Source of the DNA: Candidatus Zixiibacteriota bacterium
GTDB lineage: Bacteria > Zixibacteria > MSB-5A5 > GN15 > FEB-12
DNA: 64,000 bases
Direction: 5' to 3'
Assembly (NCBI GenBank): GCA_028289585.1
Contig: JANQPI010000010.1
Coordinates: 124,001-188,000, forward strand
How positions within the stretch are numbered: the stretch's first letter is position 1; every line of letters begins with the position of its first letter. The position numbers and the translations under genes were made by a program. Under the pieces are notes generated by a model, which worked only from the letters and a program-made list of their open reading frames with translations, made no database searches and was not told the DNA's origin. Below, piece after piece: positions 45,588 through 54,424 of this stretch.

Positions 45588-46493
45588 ATGGGTGAGTTTC
45601 TTCAGCAGTTGATGAACGGCCTGTCCCTCGGCTCGATCTATGCGCTGATTGCGCTCGGTTACACGATGGTCTACGGTATCCTGCGTTTCATCAACTTTGC
45701 CCATGGCGAGGTATTTATGGTGGGTGCCTTCGTCGGACTCTGGAGTGCACCCGCGATTGCCGATTTCTTCGGCGGGAATCTTTTCATCGCCGGCCCGGTT
45801 GTCATCCTGCTTGCGATGGTCGTCTGTTCGATCCTTGGTGTCTTGAATGAGCGCATAGCATATCGACCTCTCCGGGGCAAACCGACGATCATCGTGCTGA
45901 TTACCGCTATCGGCGTTTCGCTCTTCTACCAGAATTTTTTCCAGTCGGTCGTTGGTCCAGAACCGCGGCGTTTCCCTGATCTTATTCCTCAGACACGAGT
46001 TTTGGAGACCGATTATCTCATCGTTGGATCGACACCGCTGGTCGTCATCGGTACTGCCTTCGGCTTGATGTGGCTTTTACGCTTCGTTGTGCTGCATACA
46101 AAGGTCGGTACCGCCATGCGCGCACTTTCGTTCAACCTGCAGGCGGCTCGCCTGATGGGAATCAACGTTGATCGCGTTGTCGCCTTTACGTTTGTTCTGG
46201 GCTCGGCCCTCGCGGCTGCTGCGGCCATCCTGTTCGCGTCGATCTACCCGTCGGTACATCCGTTGATGGGACTCTTTCCAGGACTCAAGGCGTTTGTCGC
46301 TGCGGTTCTGGGAGGCATCGGAAACTTGCCGGGTGCTGCCCTGGGTGGGCTGATCATTGGAGTCACTGAAACTCTCGTCACCGGCTACGTATCGGCCACC
46401 TATCGTGATGCGGTCGCGTTTACGATTCTCATTCTGATCCTGCTCTTCCGTCCGACCGGACTGCTCGGATCAACGGCTACGGAAAAGGTCTGA
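45588..46493 (+). CDS. livH: Branched-chain amino acid ABC importer permease LivH
   Basis: 301 aa. Eight or so membrane helices, with the LivH-typical start QQLMNGLSLGSIYALIALGYTMVYG and the coupling region RALSFNLQAARLMGINVDRV near residue 185. The C-terminal segment AAVLGGIGNLPGAALGG is also typical. With LivM it forms the pore for the LivK ligand. Its stop overlaps the livM start as TGATG. Confidence 0.94.
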   Translation: MGEFLQQLMNGLSLGSIYALIALGYTMVYGILRFINFAHGEVFMVGAFVGLWSAPAIADFFGGNLFIAGPVVILLAMVVCSILGVLNERIAYRPLRGKPTIIVLITAIGVSLFYQNFFQSVVGPEPRRFPDLIPQTRVLETDYLIVGSTPLVVIGTAFGLMWLLRFVVLHTKVGTAMRALSFNLQAARLMGINVDRVVAFTFVLGSALAAAAAILFASIYPSVHPLMGLFPGLKAFVAAVLGGIGNLPGAALGGLIIGVTETLVTGYVSATYRDAVAFTILILILLFRPTGLLGSTATEKV

Positions 46494-47503
46494 TGCTGCG
46501 TAAGTACTGGAAAGCCGCGACCCTGCTTGGTGTCGTCCTCGTCAGCCTCCTCATCAGTCAGGTTGAGGGCTCGTTTAACCAGTACATCTTCCAAATTGTT
46601 ATCTATGCCGGCATCAATATCATCCTGGCCGTATCGCTCAACCTGATCAATGGTCACACCGGGCAGTTTTCGCTGGGTCACGCCGGATTCATGGCGATCG
46701 GGGCCTATACCGCGGCTGTGCTGACACGCGACGTGGTTGGCAGCTGGGGGATGTGGATCGGCTTTCCGGTCGCGCTCATTGGGGGCGGTCTTATGGCAGC
46801 GGTTGCCGGTGTGGTTGTCGGTATACCGTCGCTCCGCCTGCGCGGCGACTATCTGGCTATTGTCACGCTCGGTTTCGGAGAAATTATCCGGGTGATCATT
46901 CAGAATCTCGACTTTGTCGGAGGCGCCCGTGGTTTTGCCGCCATACCGAAGCTGACTGACTTTTTCTGGGTCTTTGCCATTGTCGGACTTGTGATGTGGT
47001 CGCTTTCAAATCTCGTGAAGTCGACCTACGGCAAAGGCTTCTTAGCGGTCCGCGACGACGAGATCGCAGCCGAAGCGATGGGAATCAATACGACGCGCTA
47101 CAAAGTGACGGCGTTCGTTACCGGCGCTTTCTTTGCCGGTCTCGCCGGAGGTCTCTACGCGCACTATGTGACATACATCACGCCGACACAGTTCAGTTTC
47201 ATCCTCTCGATCGAACATGTGATGATGGTCATTGTGGGGGGGATGGGCAGCAACGTCGGTGTTGCCTTCGCGGCTGTTCTGCTGACTGTCCTCAAAGAAC
47301 TGCTGAAGCTTGTTCCCGATCTCCTCTGGTTTCTGCCTGAGTGGCTTCTGCGCATTCTCGAAAACCGCATGCTGCTCTTCTCAATTCTCTTGGTCGTGAT
47401 CATGATCCTTCGCCCGCAAGGTCTGTTCGGTGAAGGGGACTGGGTGCGACGCTGGTGGCGCAAGCTGACCGGCCGGGGTCGAAAGGCGGAGGCAACCGCC
47501 TGA
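46493..47503 (+). CDS. livM: Branched-chain amino acid ABC importer permease LivM
   Basis: 336 aa with about nine membrane helices. Family motifs: SLNLINGHTGQFSLGHAGFMAIGAY (about 49-73), LRLRGDYLAIVTLGFGEI (about 114-131), GMGSNVGVAFAAVLLTVL near 250. A basic cytoplasmic tail ends the protein. The livG ATG follows two bases after the stop. Confidence 0.94.
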   Translation: MLRKYWKAATLLGVVLVSLLISQVEGSFNQYIFQIVIYAGINIILAVSLNLINGHTGQFSLGHAGFMAIGAYTAAVLTRDVVGSWGMWIGFPVALIGGGLMAAVAGVVVGIPSLRLRGDYLAIVTLGFGEIIRVIIQNLDFVGGARGFAAIPKLTDFFWVFAIVGLVMWSLSNLVKSTYGKGFLAVRDDEIAAEAMGINTTRYKVTAFVTGAFFAGLAGGLYAHYVTYITPTQFSFILSIEHVMMVIVGGMGSNVGVAFAAVLLTVLKELLKLVPDLLWFLPEWLLRILENRMLLFSILLVVIMILRPQGLFGEGDWVRRWWRKLTGRGRKAEATA

Positions 47504-47504
47504 G

Positions 47505-48275
47505 ATGGACGATCTTCTTACTGTCGATAAGCTCACCATGCGATTCGGTGGTCTCACCGCTGTCGATTCACTCTCATTCTCCGTTCCTGCCGACGGACTG
47601 CATGGGCTGATCGGTCCAAATGGAGCCGGCAAGACAACAGTCTTCAACATGATCACTGGAGTCTATGCGCCAACCGCGGGGGATATTCGGTTCAACGGAT
47701 CATCGGTCGTCGGCAAGAAGCCATTCCAGATCTGCCAGACCGCCATTGCTCGGACGTTCCAGAATATCCGGCTCTGCCCAACTCTCACCGTCTTTGAGAA
47801 CATCCAGATCGCTCAGGTGAAGAACCTCGATTATGGTTTTTTCACTGCCACAACCCACGCCGGGCGGTTCCGCCGTGATGAGGAGCGGGTCGCCGCCGAG
47901 ACGTTTGAGATTCTCGATCTCTTCAATCTCCGTCGGGTGGCACACGAGAAGGCGACGCAACTCGCGTATGGTGATCAGCGTCGCGTCGAGATCGTCCGCG
48001 CCCTGGCGACAAAACCCAAGCTGCTCCTGCTCGACGAGCCAGCAGCGGGGATGAACCCGGTTGAGAAGCAGGAGCTCATGGAGCTGATCAAAGAGGTCAA
48101 AGAACGGTTCAACGTCGCCATTCTGTTGATTGAACATGACATGAAGGTCGTTATGGGTATCTGTGAGCACATCGTTGTGCTCGATCACGGTGCGAAGATT
48201 GCCGCCGGTCCTCCGGCCGCGATTCAGGCCGACCCGGCTGTTATTGAGGCGTATCTCGGGGAGGCAACGCACTAG
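47505..48275 (+). CDS. livG: Branched-chain amino acid ABC importer ATPase LivG
   Basis: 256 aa. Walker A GPNGAGKTT at 37-45, signature LAYGDQRRVEIVRAL (the LivG variant of LSGGQ), Walker B LLLLDEPAAGMNP and H-loop IEHDM. One of two ATPases of the importer. Its stop overlaps the livF GTG start by one base. Confidence 0.95.
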   Translation: MDDLLTVDKLTMRFGGLTAVDSLSFSVPADGLHGLIGPNGAGKTTVFNMITGVYAPTAGDIRFNGSSVVGKKPFQICQTAIARTFQNIRLCPTLTVFENIQIAQVKNLDYGFFTATTHAGRFRRDEERVAAETFEILDLFNLRRVAHEKATQLAYGDQRRVEIVRALATKPKLLLLDEPAAGMNPVEKQELMELIKEVKERFNVAILLIEHDMKVVMGICEHIVVLDHGAKIAAGPPAAIQADPAVIEAYLGEATH

Positions 48276-48982
48276 TGCTCATTCTGTCCGACCTCGTTGT
48301 TGCCTACGGCGCGATCAAGGCGCTCCGCGGGATCTCTGTCAAAGTTCCCGAACAGCAGATCGTCACACTCATTGGTGCCAACGGAGCGGGCAAGACAACG
48401 ACCCTGCGTACCATTTCGGGTCTTGAGTCGGCACAAAGTGGGCTGATCGAATTCGATGACATTGATATTACGAGCTATAAGCCGCATCAGATTGTCGCTG
48501 CCGGTATCAGTCAGTCGCCGGAAGGTCGGATGATCTTCGCCAATCTGAGTGTGCGGGAGAACCTTGCCATGGGCGCCTATCTCCGGCGCGATAAGGAGAA
48601 GATCAAGCAGGACCGTGAGTACGTATTCCACATCTTTCCCCGCCTGCACGAACGCATGAAACAACAGGGTGGGACCCTGTCCGGCGGCGAACAGCAGATG
48701 CTGGCGATCGGCCGGGCGTTGATGGCCCGACCGCGACTGCTCCTCCTCGACGAACCATCACTCGGCATTGCCCCCAAACTCGTTCAGCTGATCTTTGAGA
48801 AGATTCAGGAGATCAATCGAGAGCTCGGTATGACGATCTTGCTCGTTGAACAGAACGCTCACCTTGCTCTCAAGGTTGCCCACTACGCCTATGTCCTCGA
48901 GACGGGAGAGATCACTCTCGAAGGTCCAGCGGCCGAGATTGAACAGAACGAGGACGTTCGCAAGGCCTACCTCGGCGAGTGA
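48275..48982 (+). CDS. livF: Branched-chain amino acid ABC importer ATPase LivF
   Basis: 235 aa. Walker A GANGAGKTT at 34-42, SQSPEGRMIFANLSVRENL (LivF hallmark), signature LSGGEQQMLAIGRAL, Walker B LLLLDEPSLGIAP. GTG start overlapping the livG stop; its own stop overlaps the GTG of the HAD gene. It pairs with LivG. Confidence 0.95.
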   Translation: MLILSDLVVAYGAIKALRGISVKVPEQQIVTLIGANGAGKTTTLRTISGLESAQSGLIEFDDIDITSYKPHQIVAAGISQSPEGRMIFANLSVRENLAMGAYLRRDKEKIKQDREYVFHIFPRLHERMKQQGGTLSGGEQQMLAIGRALMARPRLLLLDEPSLGIAPKLVQLIFEKIQEINRELGMTILLVEQNAHLALKVAHYAYVLETGEITLEGPAAEIEQNEDVRKAYLGE

Positions 48983-49623
48983 GCTCGATCGAGCTGGTCA
49001 TTTTTGATTGCGACGGCGTGCTTGTCGATTCCGAACCGATTGCCAATGAGGTGTTACGCGACGCTCTCCACGAGCTCGGGTGGTCTCTCACCATTCAGGA
49101 GACACAGCGTCGGTTCATCGGGCGATCGATGACCGCTGTTGTTCATGACATCGAGCAGTACGTTGGTCGTCGTCTTCCCGAATCATGGCTGGCCGAGCTG
49201 GAGTCGGTCACATTCGAGCGATTCCGCCAGGAGTTGCATCCTATCGAGGGCGTGGCCGGGGCGCTTGATCGGATCGCCTGCCGCACCTGCGTCGCATCAT
49301 CGGGATCACACGCCAAGATGCGGGTTACCCTCAGTAAGACCGGGTTATGGGATCACTTCGTGGGTCGGATCTTTTCGGCTGACGACGTGAAACGAGGAAA
49401 ACCAGCGCCCGATCTCTTTCAGTTGGCCGCGTCGGTGATGCAAGCCGATCCCTCACGCACCGTCGTGGTTGAAGACTCCGCGCCGGGGGTAGAGGCTGCG
49501 GTGGCTGCCGGAATGAGACCGATCGGTTTCTGTCAACGCGGGCAGGACGACGATCTCGAGTCGCGGGGAGCCCGGATTGTTAACCGCATGACCGAGCTCC
49601 CCGGAGTCATCGCTACTATTTGA
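48979..49623 (+). CDS. HAD-family phosphatase (beta-phosphoglucomutase/GS1-like)
   Basis: 214 aa. Catalytic DxD at Asp10/Asp12 (IFDCDGVLVDSEP), a helical cap (about 18-90), motif II in CVASSGSHAKM, Lys in KRGKPAPDLF and motif IV in VVVEDSAPGVEAA. Subfamily IA HAD hydrolases dephosphorylate small sugars or nucleotides. The start overlaps livF by four bases, so it is co-translated with the liv operon, although a functional tie to amino acid transport is not obvious. It converges on the DoxX gene with an eight-base overlap. Substrate not predictable. Confidence 0.88.
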   Translation: MSSIELVIFDCDGVLVDSEPIANEVLRDALHELGWSLTIQETQRRFIGRSMTAVVHDIEQYVGRRLPESWLAELESVTFERFRQELHPIEGVAGALDRIACRTCVASSGSHAKMRVTLSKTGLWDHFVGRIFSADDVKRGKPAPDLFQLAASVMQADPSRTVVVEDSAPGVEAAVAAGMRPIGFCQRGQDDDLESRGARIVNRMTELPGVIATI

Positions 49624-50002
49624 CGAGCGAGAACCGATCGTGCTGTGCAAGCGTGACGCCGTACGCACAGACGAGGAGATAGACCAGGTTCCGGGCAACC
49701 GTTTCGGAATTCCCCTGGATTGCCATGCCGACGGTCAGGACGATCATCAGCAGTCCCGTCGCCACCAGAGATTCCCGATACTTGATCCCGAGGACGAGCG
49801 TGATCCCGAGGACCAGCTCCGCAATGGGGATGATGTAGCCAAGGGGCACTACGGCGAAGCTTGGCAACCAGGTATCGGCGAATCCGCCGGTGAGTCGATC
49901 TACGATACCCGGGTAAGCCATCATCTTATTGATGCCATAGATGAGAAAGATGCCGCCCATGCCGAAGCGGATAAGCAGCGATGCGAACGTTTCGTTAGTC
50001 AT
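49616..50002 (-). CDS. DoxX-family membrane protein
   Basis: 128 aa with four predicted membrane helices; the DoxX start pattern LLIRFGMGGIFLIYGINKM and the central PIAELVLGITLVLGI are clear. ATG 50002 follows GGAG (minus strand); a TTG three bases earlier is less likely. DoxX proteins include B. subtilis MhqP, which belongs to a quinone/thiol-stress operon with MhqO, and homologues of both MhqO and MhqD lie 1-2 kb away here. Biochemical role uncertain. Confidence 0.85.
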   Translation of the reverse strand: MTNETFASLLIRFGMGGIFLIYGINKMMAYPGIVDRLTGGFADTWLPSFAVVPLGYIIPIAELVLGITLVLGIKYRESLVATGLLMIVLTVGMAIQGNSETVARNLVYLLVCAYGVTLAQHDRFSLVK

Positions 50003-50166
50003 CAAGTCTTCTCCAGTTGAGGTGCCAATCGTCGATCACCGATGATGACTCAGATACACATCACGGCGCGCGTCGATTCGGAAAACCGAAGATTCCCACT
50101 GGCGCGGCGGGAGGCAACTCTATACTTACACCGCTATCAGCACACAACTAAGGAGGTGGTGCATAA

Positions 50167-50751
50167 ATGGACTTCATGGCCTCGCTTCCTGACTGGGCAA
50201 TCCCCCTGGGGATCTTCGCTGCTCGTATCTGTGATGTTTCCCTCGGTACGCTACGGATCATCCTTGTCGCTCGCGGACAACGCACAACGGCTACGTTCGT
50301 TGGTTTCCTCGAAATCCTGATCTGGCTGGCTGCAATCAGCCAGGTGCTGCAGAACATTACCGAGTGGCAGAACTTTTTTGCGTATGCTGCTGGCTTTGCG
50401 GTTGGCACGTACGTGGGGATGACAATCGAACGCGCGCTTGCGATCGGACACTATATGGTTCGAATTATCATTCCGGAGGAAGCCGAGGATCTCGTGATGT
50501 ACCTCATCTCGGCCGATTACAAGATCACGTATTTCGGTGCTGAGGGCGCGCTCGGACCGAAGAAGATCATCTACACCCAGGTCCCTCGGAAGGGTGTTAA
50601 ACACCTCATTGAACTCGTTCGCAACTATGCGCCCAAGGCATTCTATACGGTCGAAGATGTGCAGATTGCGAAAGATCCGGTGCGGCCACGTCCGCTAATG
50701 CCGCGATTCGACTTTTCGCGTTTGGCTAATCTCTTCCGGGTGCGGAAGTAA
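50167..50751 (+). CDS. UPF0316/DUF2179-type membrane protein
   Basis: 194 aa. Three N-terminal membrane helices (about 10-90), with ARICDVSLGTLRIILVARGQR, a conserved family motif, then a cytoplasmic DUF2179-like alpha/beta domain (about 95-175; IIYTQVPRKGVKHLIELV). Start ATG 50167 is preceded by AAGGAGGT. Function is not established for the family; the soluble domain resembles ligand-sensing modules. It stands alone on the plus strand between the DoxX gene and the convergent hydrolase gene. Confidence 0.85.
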   Translation: MDFMASLPDWAIPLGIFAARICDVSLGTLRIILVARGQRTTATFVGFLEILIWLAAISQVLQNITEWQNFFAYAAGFAVGTYVGMTIERALAIGHYMVRIIIPEEAEDLVMYLISADYKITYFGAEGALGPKKIIYTQVPRKGVKHLIELVRNYAPKAFYTVEDVQIAKDPVRPRPLMPRFDFSRLANLFRVRK

Positions 50752-50756
50752 TGGCC

Positions 50757-51389
50757 TCAGATAGCCGGAAGGTTGGCGAACCATTCACGAGCTGTGGCCA
50801 CATCCCCCTCGGTCAACTGATGTCCGGTTGACTGCCAGGTAAGGGTAACGGAAGCCCCCGTCGCCTGAAGAATCGCAGTCAGACGTTCCGGGTTATCGGG
50901 GGGCATCGTCTGATCGAAGCGGCCAGCTGACACCAGGGCATGACTGCTCGGACGAGTCGGCATCGGTTCGGGCTGTAGAGAAATCATGGCGCGAAAGAGT
51001 AGCAGGCTCCGGACTGGACTCGGCTCGCTGAGGAACATGCCGACCGCTGCGTTGGCACCGTTGGAGTATCCTCCCGCTATAATGTTGGCGAGGGAGAAGC
51101 CATAGGCTTCCGATGCCTCCCGAACGAAATCATTGAGGCGTTCGGCCTGTCGGGCGAGGTCATCGAGATCGAGTTTCCCCTCCCCGTACCGCTTAAAGAA
51201 GCGTTGGAAGCCGTTTTCATTAACCTGGCCGAGTGGACTCAGAATGGCTGCTTTGGGGGCAAGCTGTTGTCCGAGTGTTACCAGCTGGTGCTGATTGCCA
51301 CCGGTACTATGAAGGAGCACCAGGATTGGTGTGGTGTCGTCGATCTCTGCCGGCGGGGCGAAGACATGCTCAAACGAAAGCGATGCCAT
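50757..51389 (-). CDS. MhqD-like alpha/beta hydrolase (carboxylesterase/phospholipase family)
   Basis: 210 aa. Nucleophile Ser109 in GGYSNGA, Asp159 in GRFDQTMP, His190 in STGHQLTE, and the oxyanion region LLHSTGGNQ near 25-33. This is the short carboxylesterase family that includes MhqD, a hydrolase induced by quinones in B. subtilis. The ATG overlaps the stop of the upstream dioxygenase gene (TGATG), the same pairing seen in quinone-resistance loci, which supports the assignment. Cytoplasmic. Confidence 0.85.
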   Translation of the reverse strand: MASLSFEHVFAPPAEIDDTTPILVLLHSTGGNQHQLVTLGQQLAPKAAILSPLGQVNENGFQRFFKRYGEGKLDLDDLARQAERLNDFVREASEAYGFSLANIIAGGYSNGANAAVGMFLSEPSPVRSLLLFRAMISLQPEPMPTRPSSHALVSAGRFDQTMPPDNPERLTAILQATGASVTLTWQSTGHQLTEGDVATAREWFANLPAI

Positions 51390-52336
51390 CACGAATACCG
51401 GGGCAGCTGTAGCTTCGGCAGCACGGCTTCAATTTCGCTTCGCCTCGCTTCGTACTGAGGTGGCAGCTGAAGCGATTGGCCGAGCTCCTCGACCGGTTCG
51501 TCGATGGCAAAGCCGGGCGGGTCGGTGGCGAGTTCGAACAACACACCGCCGGGCTCTCGGAAGTACACGGAATGGAAGTACTGACGGTCGATCTGGGGGG
51601 TGATATTAACTCCCGCGCTGGCAAGGCGCTCGCGCAGCGCCGCTTCGTGCGCATCATCACGACACCGCCAGGCCACATGGTGAACGGTGCCGGACCCCAT
51701 TCGGTGCGGATGCGTGTCTGGTGTACAGACGATATCTGCGAACGCTCCGTGTTCCTGTCCTGCGGCGCGATAGCGAAAACGATTCCCTCTCTCGGCCACC
51801 GGTTCAAAGCCGAGCTGAGTCACCATCGTCCCGGCGGTACGCTCGTATCCCTCAACTGCGAGCGACACCGCATGCATGCCCCGAATCGCCATTCCGGCAG
51901 CCAGCGGACCGTCGGACCAGCCCGGGCGCTCATCATCACCGATCCCCACGAGTTGGAGCTGAAGGCCATCCGGATCCCGGAAGCTCAGTAACGGTTCGCC
52001 AAACGCTGATTCTTCCTGCGTGTAGAGCAGTGAATGGTTGCCAAGGTGGGCTGACCATTGCTCCAGCGATGTGGCCGGTACGGAGAGGGCAAGGCTATTG
52101 ATTTCTCCGGTGCCGCGTGTGCCCCGGGGCATTGCAGGCCAGGGGAAGAATGTCAGAATTGTACCCGGCCGGCCGAGTCCGTCGCCGTAATAGAGATGAT
52201 ACGTTGAGGGATCATCGAAATTGACAGTGATCTTAACGAGTCGCAGTCCGAGGATGGTGGTGTAGAAGTCGACGTTAGTTTGCGGATCCCCCGCGATTAT
52301 CGTGATATGGTGTAATCCACCCACAGGGTCGGCCAT
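51389..52336 (-). CDS. MhqO-like glyoxalase-fold (ring-cleaving) dioxygenase
   Basis: 315 aa, two vicinal-oxygen-chelate modules (about 6-150, GLHHITIIAGD; about 155-285, GMHAVSLAVEGY) with His/His/Glu metal ligands at module edges (VHHVAWRC; GGVLFELATDPPGF). Belongs to the MhqO/MhqE group proposed to open hydroquinone rings. A clear GGAGT ribosome site precedes ATG 52336. It overlaps the MhqD-like gene. Together they suggest detoxification of quinones or similar electrophiles; no MarR-type regulator lies next to them. Confidence 0.87.
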   Translation of the reverse strand: MADPVGGLHHITIIAGDPQTNVDFYTTILGLRLVKITVNFDDPSTYHLYYGDGLGRPGTILTFFPWPAMPRGTRGTGEINSLALSVPATSLEQWSAHLGNHSLLYTQEESAFGEPLLSFRDPDGLQLQLVGIGDDERPGWSDGPLAAGMAIRGMHAVSLAVEGYERTAGTMVTQLGFEPVAERGNRFRYRAAGQEHGAFADIVCTPDTHPHRMGSGTVHHVAWRCRDDAHEAALRERLASAGVNITPQIDRQYFHSVYFREPGGVLFELATDPPGFAIDEPVEELGQSLQLPPQYEARRSEIEAVLPKLQLPRYS

Positions 52337-52399
52337 TTGTTACTCCTTCTCGGCGCCGGAACGCTTTGTCAACATATCGACGTCGCCAGTGGTTAGCAA

Positions 52400-53362
52400 C
52401 TACCCGGCAATCCACCGTGCGAACTGATAGTAGAGAGGAATGCCGAAGATGATGTTGAACGGAAACGTGATGGCGAGCGAACCGGTAAGATAGAGCGTTG
52501 GATTGGCGCGGGGCAGAGACACGCGAACCGCGGCCGGGGCTGCGATATAGGAAGCGGAAGCGGTGAGCGTGGCCAGTACGGCGGTTCCGCCAACCGACAT
52601 ACCACTCAAGTGTCCGGCGATCGCACCAAGGAATCCATGGATCACCGGTATCACGATCGCGAAACCAATCAGTGCGATGCCGACGCGTTTCAAGTCGGAG
52701 AGTCGTTGTCCGGCCAAGACGCCCATCTCGATTAAGAAGAAGGCCAAAACACCTTGGAACGGGTCGACAAAGAACGGAGCAACGCGCTCGAGGCCCTCCG
52801 TACCGGAGACTAATCCGATAAGCAAACCTCCGAACAGCAGGAGGATCGACTTCAGTGAAAGGACCTCGCCCAAGACACGCGACCACTCGCGACGCTTCCG
52901 ATGTGACCGCATCTGTACCACCATAAGGGCGAGAACAATCGCCGGAATCTCAAGGATGGCAACGAGGGCCGGCAGGTAACCCTCGGTTGGTTCGCCAATT
53001 TCGCTTAACCAGGTCAGACTTGCCATGAACGTGACTGCTGAAACCGATCCGTAGTGGGCGGCTAATGCCGACGCGTTGGTACGATCGAAGCGTAGTAAGC
53101 GATTGGCGGCGAGGAAGGCCAAGAGGGGGGTGATGACACCCAAAATCAGTGTCGCCAGACCTGGTCGCCAGACCTCCGCGAACGGCGTCACCGATAGCGC
53201 CGCGCCTCCCTTGAGGCCGATCGCGAACATCAGGTAAATTGAGAGGCCAACGTATAGGGCTTCGGGGATTTTCAGGTCGGATTTGATGATAATCGCGAGC
53301 AGGCCGAGAAAGAACGCCAGAACCATCGGCGACAAGAGATTACTGACAAGAAGATCAGTCAT
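52400..53362 (-). CDS. SbtA-like sodium-dependent bicarbonate transporter
   Basis: 320 aa with about ten membrane helices in two inverted five-helix halves. SbtA-family motifs are visible: NLLSPMVLAFFLGLLA at the start, YLMFAIGLKGGAALS (about 42-56), AAHYGSVSAVTFMASL (about 106-121) and TASASYIAAPAAVR (about 266-279). SbtA takes up bicarbonate with sodium in cyanobacteria; homologues in heterotrophs may serve anaplerotic carboxylases. No SbtB/PII-like partner is adjacent. It begins 18 bases after the SDR gene, so it may be the tail of that operon. Confidence 0.88.
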   Translation of the reverse strand: MTDLLVSNLLSPMVLAFFLGLLAIIIKSDLKIPEALYVGLSIYLMFAIGLKGGAALSVTPFAEVWRPGLATLILGVITPLLAFLAANRLLRFDRTNASALAAHYGSVSAVTFMASLTWLSEIGEPTEGYLPALVAILEIPAIVLALMVVQMRSHRKRREWSRVLGEVLSLKSILLLFGGLLIGLVSGTEGLERVAPFFVDPFQGVLAFFLIEMGVLAGQRLSDLKRVGIALIGFAIVIPVIHGFLGAIAGHLSGMSVGGTAVLATLTASASYIAAPAAVRVSLPRANPTLYLTGSLAITFPFNIIFGIPLYYQFARWIAG

Positions 53363-53380
53363 GACACAGGCCTTCCAACG

Positions 53381-54424
53381 CTAGTCCGGCCGGACGAGCG
53401 AGCCCGTAAACGAGCTGTGGGCGAGGTTGTCGAGCGTTGTCGACAACGGCCGTGTGGAATAACCTAGTTCGCGATGGGCACGCGTGATGGAGTAGACATA
53501 GTCATACCGCAGCAGCTTAAGGAGTTCCGGGTAGAAGCGGATGACCGAGCGATTGAAGAGCTGTCCCCAGAGGAGGGAAAGATTGGCGCTCATGCGCATC
53601 AATGTCGGATGGGGTGTGATCAGATGTGGCATTTTGCCCGCCAGGCGACAGACGATCAGGATCAACTCCTGTAGCGTGACGTTGTCGCCACACAGCAAAT
53701 AGCGAGAACCCGGTTGCCCACGTTCCGCCGCCGCCAGGATGCCTTCGGCCAGGTCACGCACATCAACGAGGTTGAGCCAATTGCGAAACTGCGGAAAAAC
53801 GAATCGATCAACCAGCTTCCGCATCCGCTCCAAGTCCGTGCCGTCTCGCGTCGGAGCGAGCACCAGGCTGGGATTGACGATGACCAGCTCCGGTCCGCCT
53901 GTGGCGGCTTCGCGCAGAAGCTCAATCTCGGCTGCCCGCTTACTCTGGAGATACGGAATACGGACCTGGTCAAGATTGTAATCTGCATCTTCACTCAGGG
54001 CCGGTGGCTCTTTCTCCAGGGATCCGCGGCCCGATCGTGGCACCGCTCCGACGGCGGTTGCAATCGACACATGCACGAATCGCTTCACCTTCGCATCACG
54101 AGCCCGACGGTAAAGATCGACCGCGGCAAACGTGTTGATACCTGTGAACTGGGTAGTCTTGCCGCGTTGCCAATTGACCCAACCAACGGTGTGAAGAACC
54201 GTATCGATGCCGTCGCACAGTGAGGCTATCTCGGTCGGCATGCGCAGATCAACAACGCGGGTTTCCAGATTGAGAGGGTCGAGCCGGCGTCGATCGGAGG
54301 TCTTGCGTATCTGAACGATCGGTCGGATATCCCGCTGCAGGAGTGCCGCAACGAGCTGTTCGCCAACGTTACCGCTCGCTCCTGTGATCAGTATCGAGCC
54401 CAGACGGTGCGTAATGGGGTTCAT
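53381..54424 (-). CDS. NAD(P)-dependent epimerase/dehydratase (extended SDR), first
   Basis: 347 aa. Rossmann motif Gly15-x-x-Gly18-x-x-Gly21 (ITGASGNVGEQ), a catalytic-type YLQSK near 145, and HVSIATAVG as the Ser-containing strand. Extended SDRs act on nucleotide sugars, sterols or flavonoid-like and lipid substrates. It overlaps the aminotransferase gene by ATGA and is the last of four overlapping genes. It resembles the second SDR of the cluster only in fold, so two different oxidoreductions are likely. Confidence 0.85.
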   Translation of the reverse strand: MNPITHRLGSILITGASGNVGEQLVAALLQRDIRPIVQIRKTSDRRRLDPLNLETRVVDLRMPTEIASLCDGIDTVLHTVGWVNWQRGKTTQFTGINTFAAVDLYRRARDAKVKRFVHVSIATAVGAVPRSGRGSLEKEPPALSEDADYNLDQVRIPYLQSKRAAEIELLREAATGGPELVIVNPSLVLAPTRDGTDLERMRKLVDRFVFPQFRNWLNLVDVRDLAEGILAAAERGQPGSRYLLCGDNVTLQELILIVCRLAGKMPHLITPHPTLMRMSANLSLLWGQLFNRSVIRFYPELLKLLRYDYVYSITRAHRELGYSTRPLSTTLDNLAHSSFTGSLVRPD

